Source of the DNA: RGIG7213 sp045544195
GTDB taxonomy: Bacteria; Bacillota; Clostridia; Oscillospirales; CAG-272
DNA: 64,000 nucleotides
NCBI GenBank assembly: GCA_045544195.1
Contig: JAZPYO010000040.1
Span: forward strand, 25,971-89,970
Direction: 5' to 3'
A model generated the notes under the pieces. That model did no database searches and had not been told where the DNA came from. It saw only the letters and a list, made by a program, of their open reading frames with translations. Shown here one piece after another: positions 1-10,100 of this stretch (positions within the stretch are counted from its first letter, which is position 1; each line of letters begins with the position of its first letter). A program made the translations under genes and the position numbers.

Positions 1-860
1 GTAAGTATGCCGCGAAGATACTCCGCAGCCAACGGAGAATTTATACATTCATATCCTATCATACGGACACTTGAAATTATATCATACAGCATTTCTGTGT
101 TCAACTGCACCTGATCCGAATCGTGATGATTTACAGTAGATGCTTCATACAAAAGAATAAACTTTTCTTTATCTGACAAAGGAGCTATTTTGTTTTTCTG
201 TCCCTGATACAGTCTTATGACCGTATTCAAGGGCGCCTTTTTATTCTCCCTTATCTGAGATGAGCCGCAAAAGGGACTGCCGTATACGTAGTATATGCCG
301 TTTTCCTTGCCTATCACCGTACAGTCGCCGTTTATGATAAGCGAATCAGAAAACATTTCTGCCCAGCGGTTAGTGATCGTAGATTTGCCTGTGCCTGACG
401 GTGCGGTAAACACAAAGCCATCACCCTTATCCTGCAGTATCACGCCGTGAAGCGTTATTTTGCCGCTATACAGCAGTGCTTCTTCTATTGCCATAATGTT
501 GAGTATACGGAAGCTCCTTGCCATTACGGGCACGTCCTGCTGCTGTATATACATATCATAATGAAAATCGTATTCATTCTTCCTTACAAGATATATACTG
601 CTGTCCCGATCGTGCAATATACTGATGTTGAACTGCCTTACTGTATATTCGTCGGTTTTGTATATATACATACTGCGGTCAGTCATAACAGGCTTTGTAA
701 GGCTGTACCGTTCGGGTAATGATCCTATGTGGACAGTATATATAACGTCCGCCTTGCAGCTTTCTGCTACGAACTGAGGAAAGAGGCTTTCAAAAACGGT
801 CAGCTCTATCGGTGTGTCTATTCTGAACGTAGTATTTGCAAAATGCAGATAATGCTCCAT
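1..860 (-). CDS. HPr kinase-like (PEPCK-fold) ATP-binding protein, C-terminus cut by window edge
   Basis: Read from an ATG at 860 preceded by AAGGGGG; the frame stays open to base 1, giving 286 residues without a stop, so the C-terminus is missing. A clear P-loop, APSGTGKST, lies at about residues 153-161 and is followed about 20 residues later by a short hydrophobic strand and NGD (LIINGDC), the arrangement of the HprK C-terminal kinase fold. The first 130 residues lack the HprK N-terminal domain, so this is probably one of the HprK-like stand-alone kinases, which are often found near peptide-modification genes, and not the carbon-catabolite HPr kinase. The start lies just after the rpsU terminator. 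Its partner genes are outside the window, so the substrate is unknown. Confidence 0.75.
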   Translation of the reverse strand, partial: MEHYLHFANTTFRIDTPIELTVFESLFPQFVAESCKADVIYTVHIGSLPERYSLTKPVMTDRSMYIYKTDEYTVRQFNISILHDRDSSIYLVRKNEYDFHYDMYIQQQDVPVMARSFRILNIMAIEEALLYSGKITLHGVILQDKGDGFVFTAPSGTGKSTITNRWAEMFSDSLIINGDCTVIGKENGIYYVYGSPFCGSSQIRENKKAPLNTVIRLYQGQKNKIAPLSDKEKFILLYEASTVNHHDSDQVQLNTEMLYDIISSVRMIGYECINSPLAAEYLRGIL

Positions 861-888
861 TTTATCCCCCTTATCCTTTATATTTAAA

Positions 889-921
889 CAAAAAGGGATC
901 GCAGGCAAAACTGCAATCCCT
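889..921 (-). terminator. Rho-independent terminator after rpsU
   Basis: On the minus strand a 10-bp stem, GGGATTGCAG pairing with CTGCGATCCC (one G-U pair), with a TTTTGC loop and followed by TTTTTG. It lies 17 bases after the rpsU stop and just before the start of the HprK-like gene, so that gene probably depends on readthrough or its own promoter. Confidence 0.85.
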
Positions 922-937
922 GTTGTGTGTACATCAA

Positions 938-1114
938 TTACTTGTACTTGCGCTTTCTTGCCGCCTCGGACTTCTTCTTGCGCTTTACGCTGGGCTTCTC
1001 ATAGTGCTCTCTCTTACGGAGCTCTGTGAGTACTCCCGAACGTGCACACTGTCTTTTAAATCTGCGAAGAGCACTGTCAAGCGTTTCGTTCTCTTTTACT
1101 CTGACTTCTGCCAT
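938..1114 (-). CDS. rpsU: 30S ribosomal protein S21
   Basis: 58-residue basic protein starting MAEVRVKENETLDSALRRFK and ending in the Lys/Arg-rich tail KKKSEAARKRKYK, which is the typical bacterial S21 sequence and length. S21 is a small-subunit protein that sits near the anti-Shine-Dalgarno region of 16S rRNA and helps initiation. The ATG at 1114 has a GGAGGGAATAAT leader with normal spacing. It follows leuS with a 115-base gap and is closed by its own hairpin terminator. Confidence 0.97.
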   Translation of the reverse strand: MAEVRVKENETLDSALRRFKRQCARSGVLTELRKREHYEKPSVKRKKKSEAARKRKYK

Positions 1115-1229
1115 TATTATTCCCTCCCTTCGCGTTACACATCTGCGAAATATTATATACCCAAACTATAAAAATGTCAAGTATTTTTTGCGATTTTTTT
1201 CTAAAAATACGACAAAAATATCGCCTTAA

Positions 1230-3632
1230 TTATTTCACAACTATGTTGAATATTTTACCGGGTACGTATATTTCTTTCACTATTGTTTTTCCCGTAATAT
1301 ATTCAGCTATTCTTTCGTTTTCCATTACCGCCTTCATAGCCGTATCCTTATCGCAATCTCTGCTCAGAGTTACCGTTCCGCGCATCTTTCCGTTGATCTG
1401 CACGCCGATCTCGATAGTGCTGTCAACTGTCTTTGATTCATCGAACGACGGCCAAGCTGTGCGTGAGCAGAGTCCGTTTCCGCCGAGAGATTCCCATATT
1501 TCCTCACAGAGATGGGGAGCAAAGGGGCACAGAAGCGTAACGAAGGTCATAGCCTCATCCTTTGTGAGCGAGCCTATGGAGTTTATTTCGTTGAGCAAGG
1601 ACATCAACGCGGCAATAGCGGTATTGAATTTCATATTGTCAATATCCTCTGTTACCTTCTTAACAGTCTTATGGAACAGCGATTCGAGCTTCGGTGTAAC
1701 ACCTGTACCGCTTATAAGCTCGGGTAAAGATGCGACTCTTTCCAAAAATCTCTTACATCCCTTTATACTTTCCTGTGACCAGGGAGCAGATTTTTCAAAA
1801 TCACCTATAAACATTTCGTAAAGACGCAGAGCGTCAGCACCGTAATCTCTTACTATATCGTCAGGATTGATAACGTTTCCTCTCGACTTTGACATCTTTT
1901 CGCCGTTTTCGCCCAAGATCATACCGTGTGCGGTACGCTTCATATAAGGCTCTTTGCAGGACAGAACGCCTATATCATAAAGGAACTTTGCCCAGAAGCG
2001 TGAATACAGCAGGTGAAGCGTTACATGCTCCATACCGCCGTTATACCAGTCAACAGGCATCCAGTAATCGAGAGCTTCCTTTGATGCAAGCTCATTCATA
2101 TTATCAGGATCGCAGTAACGCAAAAAATACCACGATGAGCCTGCCCAGTTAGGCATGGTGTCTGTCTCTCTTGTTGCGTGTCCGCCGCAGGCAGGGCACG
2201 TTGTATTTACCCAATCCGTCGCCTTAGCCAAGGGAGATTCGCCCGTGTCAGTAGGCTCATATGCTTCAACATCGGGAAGCGTCAGGGGAAGCTGATCCTC
2301 GGGAATCGGCACCCAGCCGCATTTTTCACAGTATACCAGCGGAACAGGCTCGCCCCAATATCTCTGACGGGAGAATACCCAGTCACGCAGCTTATAGTTA
2401 GTCTTCTTTTCACCGATATTGTTTTCCGTGAGCCATTCGATTATCTTGACCTTCGCATCAGCTACCTGCAAGCCGTCAAGAAATCCCGAATTTACCATAA
2501 CGCCCGTTTCAACATCGGTAAATGCTTCATTCTGAACGTCTCCGCCTGCAACCACCTCGATTATCGGCAGATCGAACTTCTTTGCAAACTCCCAGTCACG
2601 CGTATCGTGCGCGGGAACTGCCATTATTGCGCCTGTACCGTATGTAGCAAGTACGTAGTCAGATACGAATATCGGTATCTGCTTGCCGTTTACGGGATTT
2701 ATTGCCATAACTCCGTCAAGCCTTACGCCCGTTTTATCCTTCGCAAGCTCCGTTCTTTCAAAATCGGATTTTTTCGCCGCATTTTCCTTATATGCGATGA
2801 TCTCACCGTAATTTACGAGCTTATCCTTCCACTTTTCAACAAGTGCATGCTCGGGAGCAACTACCATATATGTTGCGCCGAAAAGCGTATCGGGGCGTGT
2901 TGTATAAACTACTATGTCATCACCCTCTGTGGACTTGAATTTCACTTCTGCACCGTATGAACGTCCGATCCAGTTGATCTCCTGCGTCTTTACTCTCTCA
3001 ATAAAGTCAAGACCCTCAAGATCGTCTATCAGTCTGTCGGCATATTCGGTGATCTTGAGCATCCACTGGCTTTTTACCTTACGGATGACCTCAGAGCCGC
3101 AACGCTCGCACGCACCGTTTATGACCTCCTCGTTTGCAAGAACCACCTTGCACGATGTACAGAAGTTTACGGACATTTCCTTCTTATAAGCAAGACCGTG
3201 CTTATACAACTGCAGGAATATCCACTGTGTCCACTTTACATAATTAGGATCGGTCGTATCTATCTCTCTTGACCAATCGAATGAAAGACCGAGCATTTTA
3301 AGCTGACGCTTAAACTTTTCAACGTTAGTCTTTGTAACTATCGACGGGTGTATCTTATTCTTGATAGCGTAGTTTTCGGTAGGAAGGCCAAATGCATCCC
3401 AGCCCATAGGGAAAAGCACATTGTAGCCCTGCATACGCTTTTTACGTGAAACTATGTCAAGCGCGGTATAAGGACGGGGGTGACCGATATGCAAGCCCTG
3501 TCCTGACGGATACGGAAACTCAACAAGTGCATAGTATTTAGGGAGCGTATAGTCATTTTCGGCTTTAAATGCCTGGCATTCATCCCATTTATCCTGCCAT
3601 TTTTTCTCAATACTTGTGTAATCGTATTTCAT
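1230..3632 (-). CDS. leuS: Leucyl-tRNA synthetase
   Basis: 800-residue class I aminoacyl-tRNA synthetase that charges tRNA-Leu in the cytoplasm. The ATP-binding HIGH motif is at residues 48-51 (GLHIGHPRPY) and KMSKS at 579-583. Between them are the CP1 editing domain, with TTRPDTLFGATYMVVAPEH, and Cys pairs that probably bind zinc (CTSCK with CERCG; CEKCG with CPACGG). The C-terminus has the anticodon-binding domain (CPFAPHLCEEIW) and the small Leu-specific tail. The length is normal for bacterial LeuRS. It lies 23 bases after rsfS in the long minus-strand cluster. No T-box is visible directly upstream. Confidence 0.98.
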   Translation of the reverse strand: MKYDYTSIEKKWQDKWDECQAFKAENDYTLPKYYALVEFPYPSGQGLHIGHPRPYTALDIVSRKKRMQGYNVLFPMGWDAFGLPTENYAIKNKIHPSIVTKTNVEKFKRQLKMLGLSFDWSREIDTTDPNYVKWTQWIFLQLYKHGLAYKKEMSVNFCTSCKVVLANEEVINGACERCGSEVIRKVKSQWMLKITEYADRLIDDLEGLDFIERVKTQEINWIGRSYGAEVKFKSTEGDDIVVYTTRPDTLFGATYMVVAPEHALVEKWKDKLVNYGEIIAYKENAAKKSDFERTELAKDKTGVRLDGVMAINPVNGKQIPIFVSDYVLATYGTGAIMAVPAHDTRDWEFAKKFDLPIIEVVAGGDVQNEAFTDVETGVMVNSGFLDGLQVADAKVKIIEWLTENNIGEKKTNYKLRDWVFSRQRYWGEPVPLVYCEKCGWVPIPEDQLPLTLPDVEAYEPTDTGESPLAKATDWVNTTCPACGGHATRETDTMPNWAGSSWYFLRYCDPDNMNELASKEALDYWMPVDWYNGGMEHVTLHLLYSRFWAKFLYDIGVLSCKEPYMKRTAHGMILGENGEKMSKSRGNVINPDDIVRDYGADALRLYEMFIGDFEKSAPWSQESIKGCKRFLERVASLPELISGTGVTPKLESLFHKTVKKVTEDIDNMKFNTAIAALMSLLNEINSIGSLTKDEAMTFVTLLCPFAPHLCEEIWESLGGNGLCSRTAWPSFDESKTVDSTIEIGVQINGKMRGTVTLSRDCDKDTAMKAVMENERIAEYITGKTIVKEIYVPGKIFNIVVK

Positions 3633-3655
3633 ATTCGTTTTCCTTCATTATGATA

Positions 3656-4084
3656 TTATTCTTCCGATATTGAAGCATCGGTTGGTATCTGTACAGCCTC
3701 GCCCCACAGCTTATCGAGCTTGTAGAACTCCCTTGCGGATCTTATGAACACGTGAACTATAACCGAGGAGAAGTCAAGCACGCACCATTCGCCGCCGCCC
3801 ATACCGTCAGTACGTGCAACAGGCGCGCCGCACAGAGCCATCTGGTATTCCACCTCATCAGAAAGAGATTTTACGTGTGTTGTTGAATTAGCGGTACAAA
3901 TAACGAAATAATCCGCTATTATCGTTTTTGAATGTACCTGCAGAAGCTTGATATCATCGCCCTTTTTAATATCGAGAATGCTGACTATCTTGTCAGCTAT
4001 CTTTTTAGGATCTGCACTTGAAAGATCCTCTATCTCTATCTGAAGAGCATTGGGATCTGACGTTGAAAATATCTGATCAGCCAT
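3656..4084 (-). CDS. rsfS: Ribosomal silencing factor RsfS (iojap family)
   Basis: 142 residues. The core from about residue 30 (ADKIVSILDIKKGDDIKLLQ, then DYFVICTANS and the later GGEWCVLDFSSVIVHVF) is the DUF143/iojap signature. The protein binds ribosomal protein L14 and blocks joining of the subunits when nutrients are short. It sits directly after yqeK and nadD, the usual Firmicutes order nadD-yqeK-rsfS. The start follows the yqeK stop by 13 bases and is preceded by GGAAGGAAC. The first 25 residues are variable and not typical of shorter homologues. Confidence 0.95.
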   Translation of the reverse strand: MADQIFSTSDPNALQIEIEDLSSADPKKIADKIVSILDIKKGDDIKLLQVHSKTIIADYFVICTANSTTHVKSLSDEVEYQMALCGAPVARTDGMGGGEWCVLDFSSVIVHVFIRSAREFYKLDKLWGEAVQIPTDASISEE

Positions 4085-4097
4085 TTTGTTCCTTCCT

Positions 4098-4721
4098 TTA
4101 CTTTATAATTTGCCGCATCTGCTCCCAGCCTGAAAGTGTATCAGGGTGAATAAATGCGTCTTTTTCTTTCAGATGGCCTACGGTATTATCGTAAGCCAAA
4201 AATACCGCTTTGTCAAGATGATTTTCCAAATTTTCTCCGTTTGTATCGAAAAAATAGAAATCGTGAAGACGCTTGCAGGCATCGTGACGTCGCTTCGGCT
4301 CAATATAATCGGACAAAAAAACTATTTTTTCTGCCGTTGACATATCAATACCGCCCGTACAGTGCTTGCGTATTATATCAAGTATCACATCATCATTGTA
4401 TGTCGGGTATTTTTCCTTTACATATTCCGCGCCTGTGAGCTGGTGTAATACCTGCGGACTTTTCAATTCGTTATCTGTAAGCGTTATACCGTACCTTTTG
4501 CACATTTGAAGCTGATCGGAAACGCTTTTTTCCCTTGTTATGTCATGCAAAAAACCCGCCTTGACAGTCCTTTCAGTCGTTTCATCATCCAATGAAAGCT
4601 GTCTGCACAGAATATACGCTGTCTGCGCTACTGAAACAACATGCTCATACCGTTCATCTGACAGCTCCGATGACATTATTGCATAAAGCTCTTTTGTATA
4701 TTCAAGGTCTGTAAAGTCCAT
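4098..4721 (-). CDS. yqeK: YqeK-type HD domain phosphohydrolase (Ap4A hydrolase)
   Basis: 207 residues with a metal-binding HD fold: H27 in RYEHVVSV, HD at residues 59-60 (AGFLHDITRE), and a later IRKHCTGG plus SDYIEP. YqeK proteins hydrolyse symmetrical dinucleoside tetraphosphates such as Ap4A. The start codon lies inside the end of nadD (20-base overlap), indicating translational coupling. Order and product match the standard nadD-yqeK-rsfS module. Confidence 0.93.
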   Translation of the reverse strand: MDFTDLEYTKELYAIMSSELSDERYEHVVSVAQTAYILCRQLSLDDETTERTVKAGFLHDITREKSVSDQLQMCKRYGITLTDNELKSPQVLHQLTGAEYVKEKYPTYNDDVILDIIRKHCTGGIDMSTAEKIVFLSDYIEPKRRHDACKRLHDFYFFDTNGENLENHLDKAVFLAYDNTVGHLKEKDAFIHPDTLSGWEQMRQIIK

Positions 4722-5313
4722 TTTTCTTTATATACTCCATTACATCAGGGCATACAAAATCGGATATATCCTCACCGCTTGCAGCCATATTGCGTATCTG
4801 AGTTGATGACAGCGGATACGGTGCATACTCGGGCGTTATAATACGCGCACCGTATACCGCTATATATTCTTCCTTTTTTTCTTCTATCTTGCGAAGTATC
4901 TCTTTTCCGCTTTGACGCGGAAAGCACACAATAGTCGAAAGAGAAAATATTTTTTCAGGCTGATACCAGGTATCGAGCGTAAGAAACATATCGTCTCCCG
5001 TGAGCAAGAACAGCTCGTTATCTTCTGTTTTGAAATGCTCCAGCGTATCCTTTGTGTAGCTTATGCCCTTTTTTTCGATCTCATAATCGGATACGGTTGC
5101 TTTTTCAACATTTGCAAATGCAAGTGCCGCCATTTCAAGCCGTTGATACGGTGTGCTTCCGTTGTCCGCCTGCTTATGCGGCGGCGTCCACGTTACTGTA
5201 ATTATCAATTCGTCAAGATCTGCGCACTTGACAAACTCCTCCGATGCCAGAACGTGACCGTTGTGCGGAGGTGAAAACGTACCGCCGTATATACCTATTC
5301 TCTTTTTTCTCAT
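4702..5313 (-). CDS. nadD: Nicotinate-nucleotide adenylyltransferase
   Basis: 203 residues. The N-terminal GIYGGTFSPPHNGHV contains the nucleotidyltransferase GxFxPxHxGH signature, and SSTQIR near residue 170 is the ISSTxIR motif. The enzyme joins ATP and nicotinate mononucleotide to deaminated NAD in NAD biosynthesis. It overlaps the end of yhbY by 4 bases (ATGA) and yqeK by 20 bases, so the three are very likely on one mRNA. Confidence 0.96.
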   Translation of the reverse strand: MRKKRIGIYGGTFSPPHNGHVLASEEFVKCADLDELIITVTWTPPHKQADNGSTPYQRLEMAALAFANVEKATVSDYEIEKKGISYTKDTLEHFKTEDNELFLLTGDDMFLTLDTWYQPEKIFSLSTIVCFPRQSGKEILRKIEEKKEEYIAVYGARIITPEYAPYPLSSTQIRNMAASGEDISDFVCPDVMEYIKKNGLYRP

Positions 5314-5615
5314 TTAGGCAGTATTATCCTTTTTTCTCTGCGTTTTTTGTCCTGTGTTTCACGGTATAAAACGATCTTCGCGCCTATTACCGCAACACAG
5401 TCCGCGCCTGTTTGCTCACACAGTATTTCCGCTGCCTCTTTTGCAGTATACGGTGAGTTTTCAAGCACGTGGAGCTTAATAAGCTCGTGTGCTGTAAGCG
5501 CATCTGATATTTGCTTTACCATATTTTCGCCTATCTCGTTCTTGCCGACCTGGAAAATAGGCGTCAGCGTTTGAGCAAGAGATCTTAAAAACGCTCTTTG
5601 TTTTGATGTCAGCAT
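5310..5615 (-). CDS. yhbY: YhbY-type CRM-domain RNA-binding protein
   Basis: 101 residues beginning MLTSKQRAFLRSLAQTL, followed by PIFQVGKNEIGENMV, the conserved core with the GxxG-type loop of the CRS1-YhbY (KH-like) fold. The homologues bind pre-50S particles and act in ribosome assembly. It sits between rdgB and nadD, overlapping both by a few bases, as in many Firmicutes. The last 15 residues are a basic tail. Confidence 0.93.
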   Translation of the reverse strand: MLTSKQRAFLRSLAQTLTPIFQVGKNEIGENMVKQISDALTAHELIKLHVLENSPYTAKEAAEILCEQTGADCVAVIGAKIVLYRETQDKKRREKRIILPK

Positions 5616-6199
5616 AATTCCTCCAGCCTTTTTGCAAGGGCTGATATCGCCTTTGCTCTGTGGCTAATTTTATTTTTTTCTTCAGGTGTCAAAAGCGAAA
5701 ACGTTTTATCATACGGCGGATAATAGAATACAGGGTCGTATCCGAAGCCGCCGCTGCCGCATTTTTCACGAAGTATCATTCCCTCAACGCTTCCCTGAAC
5801 GCTGATCTTCGTTCCGTCAGGAAACACACAGCTCATACAGCAGATAAAATGCGCCGTTCTTTTCTCATCGGGAATGTTTTTCATTTTTTCAAGCAGAAAA
5901 GCGATATTATCCTCGTCATTGCCGCCCGAATACCTTGCGGAATACACCCCCGGCTCACCGTTAAGGCTGTCAACACACAGCCCTGAATCATCCGCAATTC
6001 CGACATATCCCATTTTTGCGGGAACAGATGCCTTTATCAAGGAGTTTTCCTCAAATGTTTCGCCCGTTTCCTCAATATCATCGGTATATCCTATATCAGC
6101 AAGTGACAGTATTTTTATATCAGGAATTTTTTCCGACAGTATTGCCTGCAGCTCTGCTATTTTCTTTTTATTATTTGAAGCAAGTACAAATTCCATCAT
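5609..6199 (-). CDS. rdgB: Non-canonical purine NTP pyrophosphatase (XTP/dITPase)
   Basis: 196 residues. LASNNKKKIAEL at the start, DDSGLCVDSLNGEPGVYSAR in the middle and FGYDPVFYYPPYDKTF with the later SHRAKA near the end are the motifs of the Ham1/RdgB family. The enzyme hydrolyses ITP, dITP and XTP to monophosphates and so cleans the nucleotide pool. Two adjacent ATG codons overlap the ftsY stop (ATGATG), so the true start may be 6199 or 6196. It is coupled to yhbY downstream. Confidence 0.96.
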   Translation of the reverse strand: MMEFVLASNNKKKIAELQAILSEKIPDIKILSLADIGYTDDIEETGETFEENSLIKASVPAKMGYVGIADDSGLCVDSLNGEPGVYSARYSGGNDEDNIAFLLEKMKNIPDEKRTAHFICCMSCVFPDGTKISVQGSVEGMILREKCGSGGFGYDPVFYYPPYDKTFSLLTPEEKNKISHRAKAISALAKRLEELC

Positions 6200-7101
6200 T
6201 CGAACAATGCCTTTATAAATTCTTCGGCAACGAACGGCTGCATATCGTCAGCCTTTTCACCGACACCGATATACTTGACGGGTATGCCCAATTCCTCTTT
6301 TATGGAAATAACTATACCGCCCTTTGCAGTACCGTCGAGCTTTGTGAGAACAAGTCCCGTTATTTCTGCGGCGTTTTTAAATTCCTTTGCCTGAATTACC
6401 GCATTTTGTCCCGTAGTCGCATCAAGCACCAGAAGAGTTTCTCTTGAAGCATCGGGGGCTTCTCTCAATATGACACGGTTGATCTTTGCAAGCTCGTCCA
6501 TAAGATTTTTCTTATTGTGGAGTCTGCCTGCGGTATCTACGATAAGAACATCCGCTTTTTTTGCCTTTGCGGCATTTACAGCATCGTAAACAACTGCGGC
6601 GGGGTCTGAGCCTTCAGCGTGCTTTATTATATCCACGCCGACTCTGTCGGCCCATATCTGAAGCTGGTCGATCGCCGCCGCGCGAAACGTATCTGCTGCG
6701 GCAAGAACGACCTTTTTGCCCTGTGATTTGAGATTGTTTGCGATCTTTGCTATGGACGTGGTCTTACCTACGCCGTTTACGCCTATAACGAGAATTACAG
6801 ACGGCGTAGTTGAAAGATCAAGCCCGTCTCCGTCGCCGATCATTTCGGCTATTATCGCCTTAAGCTCCTCGTATACAAGCTCGCTTTCCGTTATTTTGTC
6901 AGCCTTTACCTTATAGCGAAGCCTTTCGAGTATCGTTTCTGTTGCGCTTACTCCGACATCGGCTGTAATGAGTATTTCCTCAAGCTCATCAAAAAGGTCC
7001 TCATCCACCGTGCGCATATTTATGAAAAGGTCCTTGACCCTTCCGAACAGCGCATCCTTTGTCTTTGCAAGTCCTGCCTTAAGTTTATCAAAAAATGCCA
7101 T
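6196..7101 (-). CDS. ftsY: Signal recognition particle receptor FtsY
   Basis: 301 residues, an SRP-type GTPase. G1 GVNGVGKTTSIAK, DTFRAAAIDQL (the insertion box region), G3 DTAGR and G4 TKLDGTAKGG are all visible, and the C-terminus GVGEKADDMQPF is typical. The N-terminal NG domain begins almost at once (FFDKLKAGLAKTKDALFG), so the long acidic A domain of enterobacterial FtsY is absent, as is usual in Firmicutes. It works with Ffh and 4.5S/6S-like SRP RNA at the membrane. The start lies 13 bases after smc, which is the standard neighbour. Confidence 0.97.
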   Translation of the reverse strand: MAFFDKLKAGLAKTKDALFGRVKDLFINMRTVDEDLFDELEEILITADVGVSATETILERLRYKVKADKITESELVYEELKAIIAEMIGDGDGLDLSTTPSVILVIGVNGVGKTTSIAKIANNLKSQGKKVVLAAADTFRAAAIDQLQIWADRVGVDIIKHAEGSDPAAVVYDAVNAAKAKKADVLIVDTAGRLHNKKNLMDELAKINRVILREAPDASRETLLVLDATTGQNAVIQAKEFKNAAEITGLVLTKLDGTAKGGIVISIKEELGIPVKYIGVGEKADDMQPFVAEEFIKALFE

Positions 7102-7114
7102 CTTATATCACTCC

Positions 7115-10100
7115 TTAATCCAGCTTTCCGATCTTTTGCTCTATTTCGTCAACGTCTACTGAAAGTATCTTGGATATACCCTTCGTAGGCATCGTTACAC
7201 CGTACAGTCTGTCAGCAGATTCCATCGTACCTCTTCTGTGGGAAATAAGGATAAACTGCGTTTTTTTCTTATTTTCCGTAAGATAATCGGCAAATCTGTC
7301 AACGTTCACCTCATCAAGCGCCGCCTCTATCTCATCAAGCAATATGAACGGCGTGGGATTTACCTCAAGCAACGCAAAATACAGCGCTATGGCGACGAAC
7401 GATTGCTCACCGCCTGAAAGCAGTGACAGGCTCTTGATTATCTTACCCGGGGGTGCAACGTTAATATCTATACCGGATTCAAGCACATTATCCGGCTCTG
7501 CAAGTCTTATTTCCGCAGTTCCTCCGCCGAAAAGCCTTGCAAACACTCTGCCAAAGCAGGTGTTTATCTCCGTTATCGCCTCTGTGAACGCTTGCTTCAT
7601 TTCCTCATCGAGCTTATAGATTATCTCCTCAAGCTCCGTTTTGGCTTTTTTGAGATCCTCTGTTTGCACTGTCATAAAGTCGTAACGCTCCTTGACGCTC
7701 TTGTATTCCTCAGGAGCATTTACGTTAACGTGACCCAGCGCACGTATCTTATTTTTCAATTCCGCCTGATGCTTTGCGTTTTCCGCTCTGTTTTCACGTG
7801 TTATCTGTATTGAAAGCGGTATTTCCTTCGCCTGCGAATACGTCAGCTCGTGATCCTCAAGCAGTACCGTTGAAAGCTTTTCTCTTTTTTCCTCAGCATT
7901 CAACAGCCTTGATTCGTATGACGTATATTCACGGAACATCAGCTCCTTTTTATGAGCCTTTTCCTTTTCGGCGTTTCGTGAAGCATTCAGAGCGCTTTCA
8001 AGCTGAAGCGCCTGTGAAGACAGATCTGCAAGAACCGATCTTGATTTTTCGATCTGCGCATCGAGCTCCTCAGCCTCCTTGCCCGATCTTAACGCAAGCT
8101 CGGTATGATCTTCATACGATTTTTTAAGAAATGCTATTCTTTCCTGTGCTTCTTTTGCTCTTTGTCCTGCGCTGAACGCTCTTTCGGTAAGCTCCTTAAG
8201 AACACCTGCTTCAAGCTGCAGCACCTTTGCATTTTCAGCTATTGATATATCAGATGACGATATGCTTTTGCGGTATTCCTCCTGAGAAGCGTTGCCGTCC
8301 TGTATCTGTTGCTCAACAGATGCCAGATGCGCCGTTTTTTCATCAAGCTCCTTACTGAGCACTAAAAGCCTTGCTGAATTTTCTTCCTTTTCCTTTAGTC
8401 TGCGTTCGCCTCTGGCGCTGATATCCTTTTTCTCATCTTCAAGCTCATGTAAGCGTGATCTGTCTGTGCTTATCTGTGCCAAAAGCACCTGAAGCTGAGT
8501 GTTCTCCGCATTCATAAGCGAGGTAATGATAGAAGACGAGTTTTCCGCATTCTGTGCGTTTATCTCATATTTCTGCTGTTGGGCAAGCACCGAGTCAAGC
8601 TGTCCTTGCAGCTCCTGCTGCTTTTTTTTGCCTTCATGTATCTGCTTTGTGAGAGTGTCTATCTGCGTGTTTCTTGAAAGCATTCCGCTGTCTGTTCTTG
8701 CAGATCCTCCCGTATAAGAGCCGCCGGCATTTATAAGCTGACCGTCAAGAGTAACGATACGTATCTTATATCCGTACTTTTTGGCGAATACGGATGCCTT
8801 ATCCATATTTTCAAACACGACTGTTCTGCCAAGCAGATTTCCGATCACTCCGCTGAATTTCTCATCGCACGATGCAAGAGAGGATGCAACGGCTATGTAT
8901 CCGTCATTTTTGGACAGCTCCTGCTCTGTATACTGCAAAAACATCGGCTTTATCGTTGATACAGGGTAGAATGTGGCTCGTCCTGCACCGTTTTTCTGCA
9001 GATGCCTTATAGCCGCCTTTGCCGCCGCATCGTCCTTTACAACGATATTCTGCATTGCCGCGCCGAGTGCAGTCTCGATAGCGGTCGTATATTTGCCCTC
9101 TACCTTGATAAGCCTTGAAACAGGGCCGTATATCTCGCCGCACATACCTCCGTCAGACGACTTGATATTTCCCTTTGAATACTCCTCAACAACAAATCTT
9201 ACACTGTGGGAATATCCTTCCAGCAGCTCTTCCATACGGCGAAGATTGTCTACGCGATGTTTTTTTGAAGATATGTCTATGTATATTTCATTTATTTTGT
9301 CACGCAAAGCCTGTGCCTTGCTTGCACACTGCGCGGAAAGCTCTCTTTGTGCCTTAGCCTCGCCTGCTGCTTCGGAATACTTTTCCTCGTAATCCTTTAT
9401 GACCTTTTCGGATCTTTCGGCTCTTTCCTGTATCATTTCAAGGCTTTGGCGTTTTTGCGCTATCTCAGAGTCAAGACCTATGGCTCTTGCCTCGTCCTCA
9501 CCGTCACCCGTATCGGATACGGACAGCTTTATCCGTATATCCGTTATTTCATCCTTGAGGTCTTGTATTTTCTTCTGACACTCGTCAGCCTCTGCGCTTC
9601 TTTCCTCAAGCTGACGGGTTATTTCTTCGTACCGTGCGGCAAGAAGCGCTCTTTGCGCTGAAAGCTGTACGCCTTTTTCTTCAGCTTCTCTTACCGCCTG
9701 CTCCTTTTCGCTTATGCGCTGCGCAAGCTCCTGTGAATCGCTGACGGCAGCTCTGTATATCTCCTCTGCTGCGGATGTGTCCGCCTTGATATGCTCAAGC
9801 TCCTTCAAAGCAACTGAAGCATCTCCGCTCCTTTGGAATTTTTTCTCCGTCAAGGCGGTTATCTTTTCGCCTTCAATATCCTGCAAGCGCTTGTTTTCGC
9901 GTGTTTTTTCCATTATGGATTCGGTCTTTTCCTCCAAAGACGCAAGCTCGGTTGACGCAAGCTCAAGCTCTGTTTTATATAACTCATACGAGCCTCTGAG
10001 CTTTTTTATCTCCTCTGTAAGAAGTGCCATATCATAAAGCCACAGAGCTATGTCAAGCTCCTTCTTTTCGCCGTGAAGCACAAGGTACTTTTTCGCCTTT

